A stretch of DNA of 64,000 bases from Solen grandis (lineage: Eukaryota; Mollusca; Bivalvia; Adapedonta; Solenidae). The notes beneath the pieces are model-generated. The model saw only the letters and a list, made by a program, of their open reading frames with translations, had not been told where the DNA came from and searched no databases. Where the stretch lies: contig CM037788.1 of the NCBI GenBank assembly GCA_021229015.1, positions 37,410,024-37,474,023 on the forward strand. The letters run 5' to 3'. The translations under genes and the position numbers were made by a program. Positions 21,545 through 32,015 of the stretch are shown here, in pieces. Every line of letters begins with the position of its first letter. The first letter of the stretch is position 1.

Positions 21545-23236
21545 TTATTATTCTTTTTTCCCAACCTTTTCATGTTGTTATTTCATTAAGTTGCTGAAGG
21601 TCTAGGACAAAGAAATTCTATCAACAGACATCTGAAGCAATGGCATTTTGGAATATGTTATTTTTATCTTCACATGACGTCACATGACGTCAGAACTATA
21701 AATAGCTACCAAAGTTTGTACGCGCTGTACAGCCGTCATTTATGGACGGATTGTCATGGAATTTTCACAGAAGTTATATATTAAGATCTCATTGTGCAGG
21801 ATTATATAGGTTTGCCAAGATTCGAAAGAACTAAGGTTCTATGGCGAATCCAAGATTCGAACCAAGGACGTCAAATTTCAAATCCATATAAAATCGATTC
21901 TAGATGAGATAGAAAGTTGATATTTGGCGAGATTATTCCTCTCTGTGTTTCCTTTGCATTTTGTAAAGATGAACGTCATATGACGTCATCAAGTTGTATA
22001 GAATTTCCGATTTCTTGATGTCAATTTACTCATGTTGCAAAAGTTCATAGACAATGAAAATTAAATGTCCTTTGTAGGTATTTATGAACATTTTGATCCA
22101 ATGTTTAAAATTTTCATATGACGTCACATGACGTCAGAACTAAAAATAGCTACCAAAGTTTGTACGCGCTGTACAGCCGTTATTTATAGACGGATTGTCA
22201 TGAAATTTTCACAGAAGTTATATATTACGATATCGTTGTGCAGGATTATATAGGTTTGCCAAGATTCGAAAGAACAAAGGTTCTATGGCGAATCTAAGAT
22301 TCGAACCAAGGACGTCAAATTTCAAATACGTATAAAATCGTTTCTAGATGAGATAGAAAGTTGATATTTGGCGTGATAATATGTCTCTGTGTTTCCTTTG
22401 CATTTTGTAAAGATGAACGTCATATGACGTCATATGACGTCATCAAGTTGTAAAGAATTTCCGATTTCTTGATGTCAATTTTACTCATGTTGCAAAGCTT
22501 CATAGACAATGAAAATTAAATGTCCTTTGTACATAATCAGGAACATTTAGATTCAATGTTTAAAATGTTTATATGACGTCACATGACGTCAGAACTATAA
22601 ATAACTACCAAAGTTTATCCGCTCTGTACAGCCGTCATTTATTGATAGATTGGCATAGAATCTTCACAGAAGTTATATATTACGACCTCATTGTGCAGGA
22701 TTATATAGGTTTGCCAAGATTCGAAAGAACTAAGGTTCTTTGGCGAATCCAAGATTCGAACCAAGGACGTCAAATTTTAAATATTTATAAAATCGTTTCT
22801 AGATCAGATAGAAATTTGATATTTGGCGAGCTTATACGTCTCTGTGTTTCCTTTGCATTTTGTAAAGATGAACGTCATATGACGTCATCAAATTGTAGAG
22901 AATTTCCGATTCCTGAATGTCAATTTACTCATGTTGCAAAGGTTCATAGACAATGAAAATTTAATGTCCTATGTAGGTAATCATGAACATTAAGATTTAA
23001 TGATTAAAATTTTCATATGACGTCACGTGACATCAAAACTTAAAAAAGCTACCAAAGTTCATCCGCGCTGTACAGCCGTCATTTATGGACGGATTGGCAT
23101 GGACTTTCACAGAAGTTATATATTACGACTTCATTGTGCAGGATTATATAGGTTTGCCAAAATTCGAAAAACACCAGGTTTGTCATGGTTTGCAGTGCAG
23201 AAAGCCCTATCTTTTATTCAAAACAAAAGAAGTCTA
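21545..23236 (+). mobile_element. Helitron-like element E5
   Basis: It has a T-rich leader, then core units of about 450 bp (anchors near 21675, 22119, 22574, 23018) marked by 'gctgtacagccgt.atttat' and 'gaatccaagattcgaacc', and a 3' end gcagaaagccctat with stem CTTTT/AAAAG and CTAG at 23233-23236. The last unit is cut short before the terminus. Confidence 0.75.
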
Positions 23237-25280
23237 GTTATTATTATTATTATTATTCCTTTTTTTCCAACCAAATCTAAGAGTTAATTTCGGTAAGTTG
23301 TCAGTGTCTAAGCAACATGAAAATTAAAATGCCTCGACAAAAACGTATACATTTTTAAATTCAATAATTTTTAATTTTCAATGACGTCAATTGACGTCAG
23401 ATTTGACGTCAGCTTCAAAAGTTTGTTCGCGCTCTAGAGCCTTTATTTTTTGATATTTTATCTTGATATTTTCACAGAAGATGTATGTTATGATGTAGAT
23501 GTGCACCTTATCTTTCAACTTTTTAGATTCGAAATATTTAAGAATTTATGGCAAAACCGAGCTTCGAACTTTGGTCCTTAAACTACTATTTAATGTTACA
23601 AAGGCTACTGATGAGATAGAAGCATGAAAATTGGACAGCTTATTGGCCCAGAGGTCTACTTTCTTTTCTCTGAAATATTTCCTTTTAAGTCACGTGGTTA
23701 TGACGTCATTTAATGGACAAAATCCTTTTTTTTTCAAAGACTTCTCTCGCTCTGGCATCATACATTTTGAGTCAATTTTAATGAAATTGAAATTGAAGCG
23801 ATAAAAAAGTATCTTTTTATACATTCAATCATTTTCAATTTTCATTGGCGTCATATGACGTCAGATTTGACGCCAGCTTCAAAAGTTTGTTCGCGCTCTA
23901 GAGCCTTCATTATTGGTCCGATTGTCTTGATATTTTTACAAAAGATGTATTTTAGGATGTAGATGTGCACCTTGGCATTTAAATTTCCAAATTCGAAAAG
24001 ATTAAGATTTCATGGCAATACCGAGTTTCGAACTTTAGTCAAAAATTAAATTTAAATGTTACAAAGCCCCCTGATGCGTTACAAGCATGAAAATTGGACA
24101 GCATATCGGCATAGAAGTTTACATTCTATTTTCTGAATGATTTTCGCTTTAGTCACGTGGTTATGACGTCATCAAAAAGACAAAAAAAAACTTTTAAAAG
24201 ATATCTTTCACTCTGGTATCATGAATTTAAAGTCAATCTTAATTATATCTTCAGAATTGATAGAGTTAAAATTGAAGTGATGCATACAGCAAGAAATGTT
24301 TGTTTTGTCACGTGATTATGACGTTAAGCAAGAATTATTTTGAAAAATCATATAAAATCGCCAATTAGACCAATGAACATTAACTTTTCAAAAATGTCGA
24401 AACTTAGTACGTTCATAAGGTCTTGAAAATTTCAAGTGATTACGTCATCAAACATGGCAGTTATTCATGTTTGATGGAATGCCTACTTGAAAATGTGAAA
24501 ACAAACCAGTTCGCATTCTTGAAGATACTTTTTTTTTCTTGATTAATAGAACGTTAGCTGAACATGTCCTTGCAAAAAAGATATTTTTCTTTAGTCACTT
24601 GATTTTGACGTCGATAAAATATAAAAATCATACATTTCAATACGTATTTGCGCTCCAGCGTCATGAGTATTGATGTCAATCTTAAGCATAACTTAAAGAA
24701 TTTATGTTGTGTAACTTGTTTTATTTTCATTATTTTGCTTACATCTGTGCCTTTGTTTCCATCTTATTTTGCAAATGTAAAACTCAATCAATGTAAAGGT
24801 TGAAAGTAATCGATTTTAAAGTATTTTTTTTTCCTTTTTACAATTTCAATTGTGGATCAAATTGCAATGAATACATATTAAGTCATATGCTTGCAAAGAA
24901 AAAGATATTAAATAAAGAATAAAAAAAAAATTAAAATCGATTGAATATCGTAAGAAAACAATTCTTGAGGATAGTGTTATCTTAAAATGTTCCTGTTTTT
25001 TTGTTTTTTTGTTTTTTGTTGTTTGTTTTCTGAATGATAGTAAAGCTATCATATTTATGCTTTCTCAATATCTTCTTAAGAAGATGAAAAAAAAGAAAGA
25101 TTAAAGCTTATTTTTTAACATAATCCTAAGTATATATTTAAGATAATGATGATTTACGTATTAAATCATACATTATTATGCATCATTATTCCATTTTTTG
25201 TATTAACTTATATATTTAATACCTTTGAAATAAGCAAACGGAAAGCCGCTTCGTTTGTATCTTAAACAAACGACTTCTAG
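23237..25280 (+). mobile_element. Helitron-like element E6
   Basis: It opens with (TTA)n and 'cctttttttccaaccaaatctaagag'. Two diverged core units follow (near 23382 and 23848: 'gctctagagcctt.att'), then a non-repetitive AT-rich tail. The 3' end has stem TCGTTTGT/ACAAACGA and CTAG at 25277-25280. The 5' ~1.27 kb is closely related to E7 (60.4-61.5 kb). Confidence 0.72.
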
Positions 25281-26700
25281 TTGTTTCTGTGTCATTTCTG
25301 GTACATTTAACAATGATTTCTTCTGTTTTTTTCTGGACTATATGCCTGAGTGGATGAATAACAGAAATGATGTAACGGGTGCACTGTGAGATTTGTGTGT
25401 TGAAAATATTGACAGTGTTTGTAAACATTCAGTGATAGCAGAAAAGTTCATCGGTGATGAGGTAACTTTTTTGGCCTCCATTTGCTGGGACAGGATTAAA
25501 GAAGAGAAATATAGACCACTAATTATCAGGAAAATGTTCTGGAGTCCACAGTGTATGTTCAAATATTCTGGATTTACTATAGAATAAAGAAGGGGAAAAA
25601 ACACTGGGCCAACACCTCCCGATCGGTGTTTACAGTGCAAAATGAACCTAGCTAAAGCGGGCACCTGTCCAAGGGCGATAACACTTTCGATTTTTTATCT
25701 GACTGGTTACGTGTAATACCGTCGTAAGTTATGTTAACCAGTCTCAGTATTTTGCAAACAAGTCTGTGTGTTTCATGCGCCCGACATTTTGACACTTTCT
25801 TTTGTTTTGAAAGCAGTACACACACAGGTCCAGGTGTCAGTTTGTTTCGAAAAATGGGACGTTAATGAATCCCTTTGTCAAAAGCGTTGTGTATGATGTT
25901 TGTATCTTTTTGTCCAATAAATTTAGCAAAGGGCGTTTGATAACGCTATGTTTTCAATGCATCGTCATTATCAACATCGAAATCAAACTGATGGTAATTA
26001 ATAGTATAATTAAAGACATCTGAGCTACATTTAGTCAATATTCCTTCTGAGATAATGGGTAAACATGTACATGTATGATGTGATTTCTTTTGAAGCTTTT
26101 GTGTTGTTGCATGTTATTTTTATTGTATTTATTTTACATTTCTTATGTTGTATTTAAATAAAGATAAAAAATATTAAAATGGCTTAATTATTGAGTTATT
26201 TGAATAATCAATTGATTACACAAAACTCACGTAACACACACACACATAACACACAAGTGTAGGGTTAATGTGTCAAAGGGACATAATCCCTTTTGATTTT
26301 GTGAAACCTTGCTATTAAGGCCAAATTTCAAATTAAGGCCACTCGTGCCCGGTCCCATTTGTGGCCTTAATAGTGAGGTTCCACTGTATAAGGTAATGAA
26401 TCTATAAAAATAAATCATATATTTTAGGTTTTTGATAACCAGTTATATTTAGACCAAGAGAGTAAAAATCTAAATTCAGGAATGACAAATCACAATTTCA
26501 CAGTAATACTTCAAGTTACAAATGCAACTAGTTGGTATCTCCAACCATCTTGTAGATGTCTAGAAAATTATACGAATTGTGTAAATCTTACCTTTATTTT
26601 TTGAAATATCAAAATTGAGAGTTTATATTTTTTTTCTTTTGCATTGAATCAAAGGGTTTGGGTGTAAAGGATGGCTGTGAACTATCAAAGCCTAACGGAC
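25281..26700. other. Intergenic, small inverted repeat only
   Basis: At 26305-26391 'gtgaaaccttgctattaaggcc' and 'ggccttaatagtgaggttccac' are inverted, probably a miniature DNA transposon end-pair. Overlapping open frames on both strands at 25338-25664 show no family features. The rest is AT-rich, with nothing recognised. Confidence 0.5.
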
Positions 26701-26725
26701 AAGGTTATGTTCATTTTTTATACAC

Positions 26726-26788
26726 TATATGACTGAAATACAGTCGAAGCGACGGTAAACTCAAATAGTCAAGTCAAGTCAGATACTT
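26726..26788 (+). repeat. SINE 3' tail fragment
   Basis: 'ctatatgactgaaatac.gtcgaagcgacggtaaac' and 'aatagtcaagtcaagtca' match the tail of the SINE inserted at 27666-27789. Confidence 0.75.
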
Positions 26789-26814
26789 TCCTCATCTCGC
26801 CGTAAAATTGTGGC

Positions 26815-26897
26815 TAGAAGAAGAAGAAAAAAAAGAAGCGAATTTGAAGAAGAACAATAGGGTTTCACCCTGCGGCAGCGGCGAAAACCCAATAAAG
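26815..26897 (-). mobile_element. 5' hairpin of a related element family
   Basis: The reverse complement reads ttattgggttttcgcc, then a loop, then a second arm ending 'ggtgaaaccctattg', followed by a (TTC)n-type leader. This is the same layout as the 5' ends at 9441-9715 with a different stem sequence. No core or 3' end was identified. Confidence 0.45.
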
Positions 26898-26986
26898 GTG
26901 TTCCGTATAACCGCCTGTTCACTGTATCCGAGGGTCCACTGTTTAGTATTTGCCTTTATATGAACACTACCTCTTTAAATGCAAGG

Positions 26987-27139
26987 ATGAGACAGAAACA
27001 TTTCATGAAAATTTTGGTGATCGGGATCGGTGCCCCTTTAAAGATCGGTGCCTCCATCTTGACTTTCGCTAACTGGCCATGTCCGCAAGAAGAAATATCA
27101 AACACTTGGACATTAAGAAATTATTCATATATGACGAGG
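26987..27139 (+). CDS. Possible 5' exon of the glycosyltransferase gene (membrane anchor)
   Basis: An ATG at 26987 opens a short basic start (MRQKHFMK), a hydrophobic stretch of about 20 residues (ILVIGIGAPLKIGASILTF), and a short polar stem. It ends at a strong donor (ACGAGG|gtaaga, 27140). This is the layout of the anchor of a type II Golgi glycosyltransferase, and it lies upstream on the same strand as the transferase exons. An in-frame ATG at 26960 is an alternative start. The donor leaves phase 0, whereas the exon at 28767 needs one preceding base, so an extra exon or another boundary would be required. The link is an inference. Confidence 0.35.
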
Positions 27140-27326
27140 GTAAGATGCTTAACCTTTACATTGCTTAATTTCTTAATTGGATTTGTCCTTTCTGTATTTC
27201 GGATTGTACCATTAGTTCTGTAGAGGGTGAACGGTGAAAATTTGTTGACTGAAAAACAGTGTAGAACATAATCAAACTACACGGATTTAATTTTCTGCTT
27301 TGGCATCCGCATGCGGTGCTAATGTA

Positions 27327-27912
27327 ATATTCCACGTCGATTCACATATTTTGGCGATCATATCTCTATGTTTTCTTAAAGTCTATACTGTTTTTTTTTT
27401 TATGTAAAATATACTAATCTTTTAATAATAGGACTTATAATACCGTATAATGGGTTATTTTTTATTGCTGTGAAGTTTTACGAACTTAGGGTTAAAACCA
27501 TAAGATTTCATTTATGACTTTTATTTTTACATATTCGACATGTCAGTAAAAATTAATGTTCCACGTCGATTCACGTATTTTAGCGATCATATCTCTATAT
27601 GTATTGCGAATGCATTTACTGTGTTTCATGTAAAACATTAATCTTATAATAATAGGGCTTATAATGGGACCTCCGTGGCCGAGAGGGTAAAGTCGCTGAA
27701 TCGTTCGAATCCCGGCAGGGTCATTCGGATTTTCATGTGAGGAAATACTGTCGAAGCGACGGTAAACTCAAATAGTCAAGTCAAGTCATAGGGCTTATAA
27801 TACCATATAATGGGTTATTTTTATTGCTGTGAATTTTTACGAACTTTGGGAAAAACATTATATTTCATTTTATACGAGTTTTATTTTTACATATTCAAAG
27901 TGCCAGTAAAAA
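27327..27912 (+). repeat. Two tandem ~215-bp copies, one interrupted by a SINE
   Basis: Copy 1 (27327-27543) and copy 2 (27558-27912) share 'ttccacgtcgattcac.tattt', 'gcgatcatatctctat', 'ataatgggttatttt' and 'gccagtaaaaatt/gtcagtaaaaatt'. Copy 2 contains the SINE at 27666-27789. Confidence 0.85.
27666..27789 (+). repeat. Internally deleted tRNA-derived SINE with perfect 12-bp target duplication
   Basis: The tRNA-like head 'ggcctccgtggccgag'-type start and 'ttcgaatcccggcagg' are followed almost at once by the 3' tail 'tactgtcgaagcgacgg' and (TCAAG)n. The flanks agggcttataat (27654-27665 and 27790-27801) are identical. Compared with 38678-38926, about 120 bp of the middle is missing. Confidence 0.92.
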
Positions 27913-28766
27913 TTTAGCTCATTTAAAACATTTAGTCACGAACTCTACACTCTATTATAGGGTCTAAACACCAGAAAAGGAACATTGAGTCTCCCTAGCA
28001 CTTGTCAACATTTCTACATTTTGTCCCATTTTCACACCCTAAAGATACTGCTGTCGACACATTAAGGGTATCATAATAGGTGATATATTGTAATATACAG
28101 TAAATACCACTTGCATGTATCTGAGTGATCATAATTTACAAACATGTACACTGAACACCTGTGTAGTAGTTATAACATGTATATTTTATATTTTATCTTG
28201 ACTTACGGTGAATTAAATTAAGTATATGATATGATCAGCAGGGTTGTTTTAATTTTGATGTCAAAGAAATGTGATATTTGTAATTAGTCTCTTATATTTC
28301 GTAACTAAGCGGCAGCATCTAGTGACTGTGAATGATTCTTGTTTGTTTTACTTGTATTGTACATTAATTGTATGTGCTGATAAGAAGCTAATAAAGAATA
28401 TATGTATAATCGATAGCACACCTCACTCAAACAGGGCGTGACAACATCGAGTACAGTATAGTGTATTTACAAAGCGATGTGATATTTGTAATTAGTGTAT
28501 ATGCTACAAGTAAAAAGAGTTTACTTGCGGTCAATTTATATGAGGGCAAATTTTACGTTACGAATCGTGTCTCTGGGTCGAAAAAAGTAAAAATTGGCAG
28601 TGCTTAAAAAAACAAAACAAAAAAAAAAAAAAACAAAGAAAAGAAAACGTTATACGGTATATTATATCCGACAAAATATGAAAATAAACAGCATAAGTTG
28701 TTTCAATGTTAAAATATGTCTTTGATATAAATTATCGTATGAATATGCAAGTATTAAAATTTTCAG
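27913..28766 (+). other. Presumed intron or 5' flank of the glycosyltransferase gene
   Basis: AT-rich, with no repeat recognised apart from an A-rich run at 28607-28645. It ends in the acceptor tattaaaattttcag (28752-28766). Confidence 0.5.
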
Positions 28767-29324
28767 GTATGATAAGACCTCTTTCAAATGGGACACCGTG
28801 GTATATACAAGAGTCAATTCAATCTGAGGTCACAACGAATTTGACGTCGTGGGACTTTAACAGCAAAGTGAATTGTCCAGATATCACATTAAGTATATAT
28901 CCAATTAACAGGAAACAATTAATCTTTTACTGTGATCCAAAGCCGCACGTTTTCAGGAAAATAACGAATTCCAGTTCTGACGTCATGACTGTAGATTTCG
29001 GTGATGCGTGCCTTGAGAAAGTCATTGACGTTTACTGCTCAGATGAAAGACCTGTCCCAAACGTGGTTCAGTACGTGTGGTACGGAAACAACGAAATAAG
29101 CTTCTTTAACTTCCTTAGTTTTCTCAGCGCTGTTCGTTTTATGAGACCGTGCCTCATACTTTTCCAAGGGGAACATCTTCCGAGAGGAAAATACTGGGAC
29201 TTTTTCATTCGATTGTATCCAGGAGTTGTTCATTTGAGGCGGACCTTGGTAACAGAAATTTATGGCCAGAAACTTGCATTTCCAGAGCATGGGTCCGACG
29301 TCATGAGAATTGAAGGACTCCGCG
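28767..29324 (+). CDS. Glycosyltransferase with DXD motif, N-terminal luminal exon
   Basis: This 558-bp exon begins the catalytic region of a sugar transferase of the DXD type (Gly_transf_sug, GT32/A4GALT-like). After a variable stem it reads NVVQYVWYGNNEISFFNFLS, the 'P..VH.vW.g....f....sl.S' start of the domain, then CLILFQGE and DVMRIEGLR, the helix just before the DXD strand. The donor is CTCCGCG|gtatct (29325). The acceptor is ttttcag at 28766, and the exon starts two bases into a codon. It joins the exon at 31068 in frame to give LREYGGVYLDID. The substrate cannot be told from sequence; such enzymes act in the Golgi with a nucleotide sugar and Mn2+. Confidence 0.85.
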
Positions 29325-31067
29325 GTATCTTGATATATTTTTTTTTAAATCTTATTTTTTTTTCTATAAGGTCATTTTAATTTATTTAAACACTTGCTAT
29401 CATATCAAAAGTGTTCTACAATAAATCTTGAAATATGACATTATTATACTTAACAGAATTGGCCTCTATATAGAAATAACGCTCATCACGTTCCGTCTTA
29501 TGCTCGTGAACACATCGTCGGAAATGTATTCCGTTATCACTACCGTATTTACCGTGTGATTTTCAAAAGCAAAAAAAAAAAAAAAATTAAAAAAACCTAA
29601 ACACTTGCAATAGCAAAAAGATCATGAATATTTATTAGCTTCTTGTTGACCAGTGATACTACGTGCAGTGTTTGAAAGCCATTCAATGAAGTGACAAAAG
29701 CAAAAACTGACTTTCAAATTCCGAACAACTATATGTATCGTGCCGTTTCATTTGTCATATGATCCGTGCTGTCTCTGCCATTGATCAAATAAAAAGCCAA
29801 ACTAAGTACGAAGTTTCGCAAATCAAATAACATACGCTCGATCAAGAAGCTAACACGTGTTTCGATGATGTCGTAAATATCACATGAAAACAATTTGGGA
29901 TGCGGGCGTATTAATCCTCTCGATTGACGGTCCTAGTTTCTTTTGGGGAAAATAGTTCTATAACATTAATTTGAGCAGGTTTTGATTTCTGAAATGATTG
30001 AACTTCCGTCCTATCTAATTACTGATTTACAAAGGCATGCAGGTAGGATAAATTCCTTATAGAAGACATGGATATAATTGTAGAAAGTATTGATTACAAA
30101 TCGTCGCCTTATTACAAGTTCTTAGAAATTCTGTTTAATGTTTTGAACTGCATTATATAAAAATTGCACCAAAGCTTTGGACTCTTTACATAAAACCTTA
30201 AAGTACTAAAGTCAGCAAATATTTTGGAGATAGGTCTTTGTAATATTGCAAATAGCTTCCCACGGAAATCATACAAAGTAACATTACAGCAGGAGATAAA
30301 TCTTCTTGAGACTATTCCAACGGTATATAAAGATCTAATTAGGTGAAATTGGCAGATATGCCCTTGTTATAGTACGTCGAAGAAACCAATATATAGATTT
30401 ACATGGAATGCTTCTACATGAAAGTTGTTCTTTAAAAGTTGACCGTTGCCATGGCAGTAATATAGTTAAATAAGGACGTCCAGCTAATTACGGGTGGGTG
30501 AAGGTCAAAGATTCATGGGTAAAACGTTAGACCTATATCAACCCAACTGAAAGGTTTCCTCAGTTACCAGATCGGGGTTCGAACTTACAACGGTGAGCGG
30601 GTAATGATAGTAAGACAGAAGTTATATAACTAGTCGACTATGGAAGCCCCTTTAAATACTCAAAGGAAAATGAAAAGCAGGGTAACTAGAATCTGTAGTA
30701 GCCAGGCTCAAGTTTTAACCTCCTAACCTTGCAATAAATCTCATATGATAGACCTCATCTCATTCAAAAGCATTTATTTTGTTTGAAAAAAAAATCTTTA
30801 TCAAAATAATTTAAACTGTAATATCGTCGAATATTTCCTATACAAAACTGACACAAAAGTTTACCCTGCGTTTCTTTTTCTTTTGGGTATATGTCTTGCA
30901 GTAAGTTCATAACAGTACCAGAAAAATCAGAGTATAAATGTATGTTGAACATTAAATTTTAAAGTACTATATGATATGATCTTATATCTTTTTGGGTAAA
31001 AAACAGATTCATATTCACAGCATGATTATACAAATATATGTTGTGTACATCAACCTTTTTCTTGTAG
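29325..31067 (+). other. Intron of the glycosyltransferase gene
   Basis: 1743 bp, AT-rich, with canonical gt...cttgtag ends. It contains a degenerate minus-strand SINE (30476-30652). No further exon is needed, since the flanking phases match. Confidence 0.75.
30476..30652 (-). repeat. Degenerate tRNA-derived SINE
   Basis: On the minus strand it starts 'ggggcttccatagtcgac', has the B-box-like 'aagttcgaaccccgatctgg', then 'gaggaaacctttcag', and ends 'gtaattagctggacgtcc', in the order of the family copy at 38678. Confidence 0.7.
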
Positions 31068-31543
31068 AATATGGCGGAGTCTACCTTGATATCGACCAAA
31101 TTTTACTAAGATCCATCGACATTCTCCGACAATATAGCTGCACACTTAGCCATGAAATTCCGAACGCGTTTGCGAATTCGTTCATCATGGCTGAGAAGAA
31201 CGCTTCGTTTTTGAACCTGTGGCACGACGGGTACAAGAAATACTCCAACGCTTGGGCCACAAATTCACTCTTCCATCCATATGGAATATATAAATTACAC
31301 ACAGATTTGCTTCACGTGGAAGGATTCAATTTTGTGCGGCCAAATTTTGAAGACTTACATCTGATTTTCGATGCCAATTATGACTGGTCCACGAACTTTG
31401 GGATGCATCTGTATGTTAGATTCTTTAAGAGACCCTTCAACGAGACGATTCTCAGGGGACTTAACTCTACGTTGGGGGCGGTTTCTAGGCACATACTGTT
31501 CGGAAACAAGGAACTGTGTGCATCTGGGAAAACAACAACATAG
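31068..31543 (+). CDS. Glycosyltransferase with DXD motif, C-terminal exon
   Basis: The last exon (476 bp) opens with the DXD strand: with the upstream G it reads REYGGVYLDIDQ, the nucleotide-sugar/metal site of the family. It continues with the conserved acceptor-side helices (IPNAFANSFIMAEKNASFLN, then a W-x-x-N-S segment AWATNSLF, later a Gly-rich stretch) and stops at TAG 31541-31543. The acceptor is tttttcttgtag (31067). Together the two exons give about 344 residues, close to a full catalytic domain; the membrane anchor is missing or is the candidate exon at 26987. One N-glycosylation-type site (NSTLG) is near the end. No frameshift is seen. Confidence 0.88.
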
Positions 31544-32015
31544 TTTTATTTATTGAAAACTCATTAGACCTCACCACAGTGTTTAAGTTGCAGACAAGAA
31601 TTTCTCTGAGAATAGCATTTAAAAATTTTAAAACTCATTAGACATTCCACACATTTAACTCCCTTGGTTATCTACAACTGTAAAGGGAGGTAACTACTGC
31701 GTGAAGTTTGCCCCACAGTGTTTAATTTCTTCAAGAACAGCCACATAATGCGATCGTTTTTGGCAACAGTGTTTGCGCGTTCGTCTGTAATATTTAGTAC
31801 AAAAAATCATCATCGGAGTCGATTTGTTTTGTGTCACTTGCTTTGAGTATACGTGACACATAGGGAGCACTTTTGTCCGTCTGTCCATCTGTCTCTCTGG
31901 CAAAATTTTTCCGTCACACTTCTTTTAGCAGATGCGCATGTATCCCAAAGAAAACTCTGTGTTTTTAAGAAGTAATTCATATTAATTCACATGCAAATCA
32001 TTAGCCATTCTATTA
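31544..32015 (+). other. 3' flank of the glycosyltransferase gene
   Basis: 'aaaactcattagac' occurs twice (about 31557 and 31629), a short local repeat. 'gtaaagggaggtaactactgcg' (31680) recurs inverted near 50060-50100. A minus-strand open frame at 31694-31903 is not supported. Confidence 0.4.

Noticed and set aside
9436..25280. Possible CRISPR array or satellite DNA
   Set aside because: Units are ~450 bp and in several subfamilies, and the array is bounded by element termini. The genome is animal, so CRISPR does not apply.
25338..25664. 108-codon minus-strand and 64-codon plus-strand open frames
   Set aside because: They overlap on opposite strands, show no splice context and match no recognisable family.
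28706..28766. Upstream extension of the glycosyltransferase frame to an ATG at 28706
   Set aside because: A good acceptor (tattaaaattttcag) lies at 28766, and the upstream part is AT-rich with no anchor or signal peptide.
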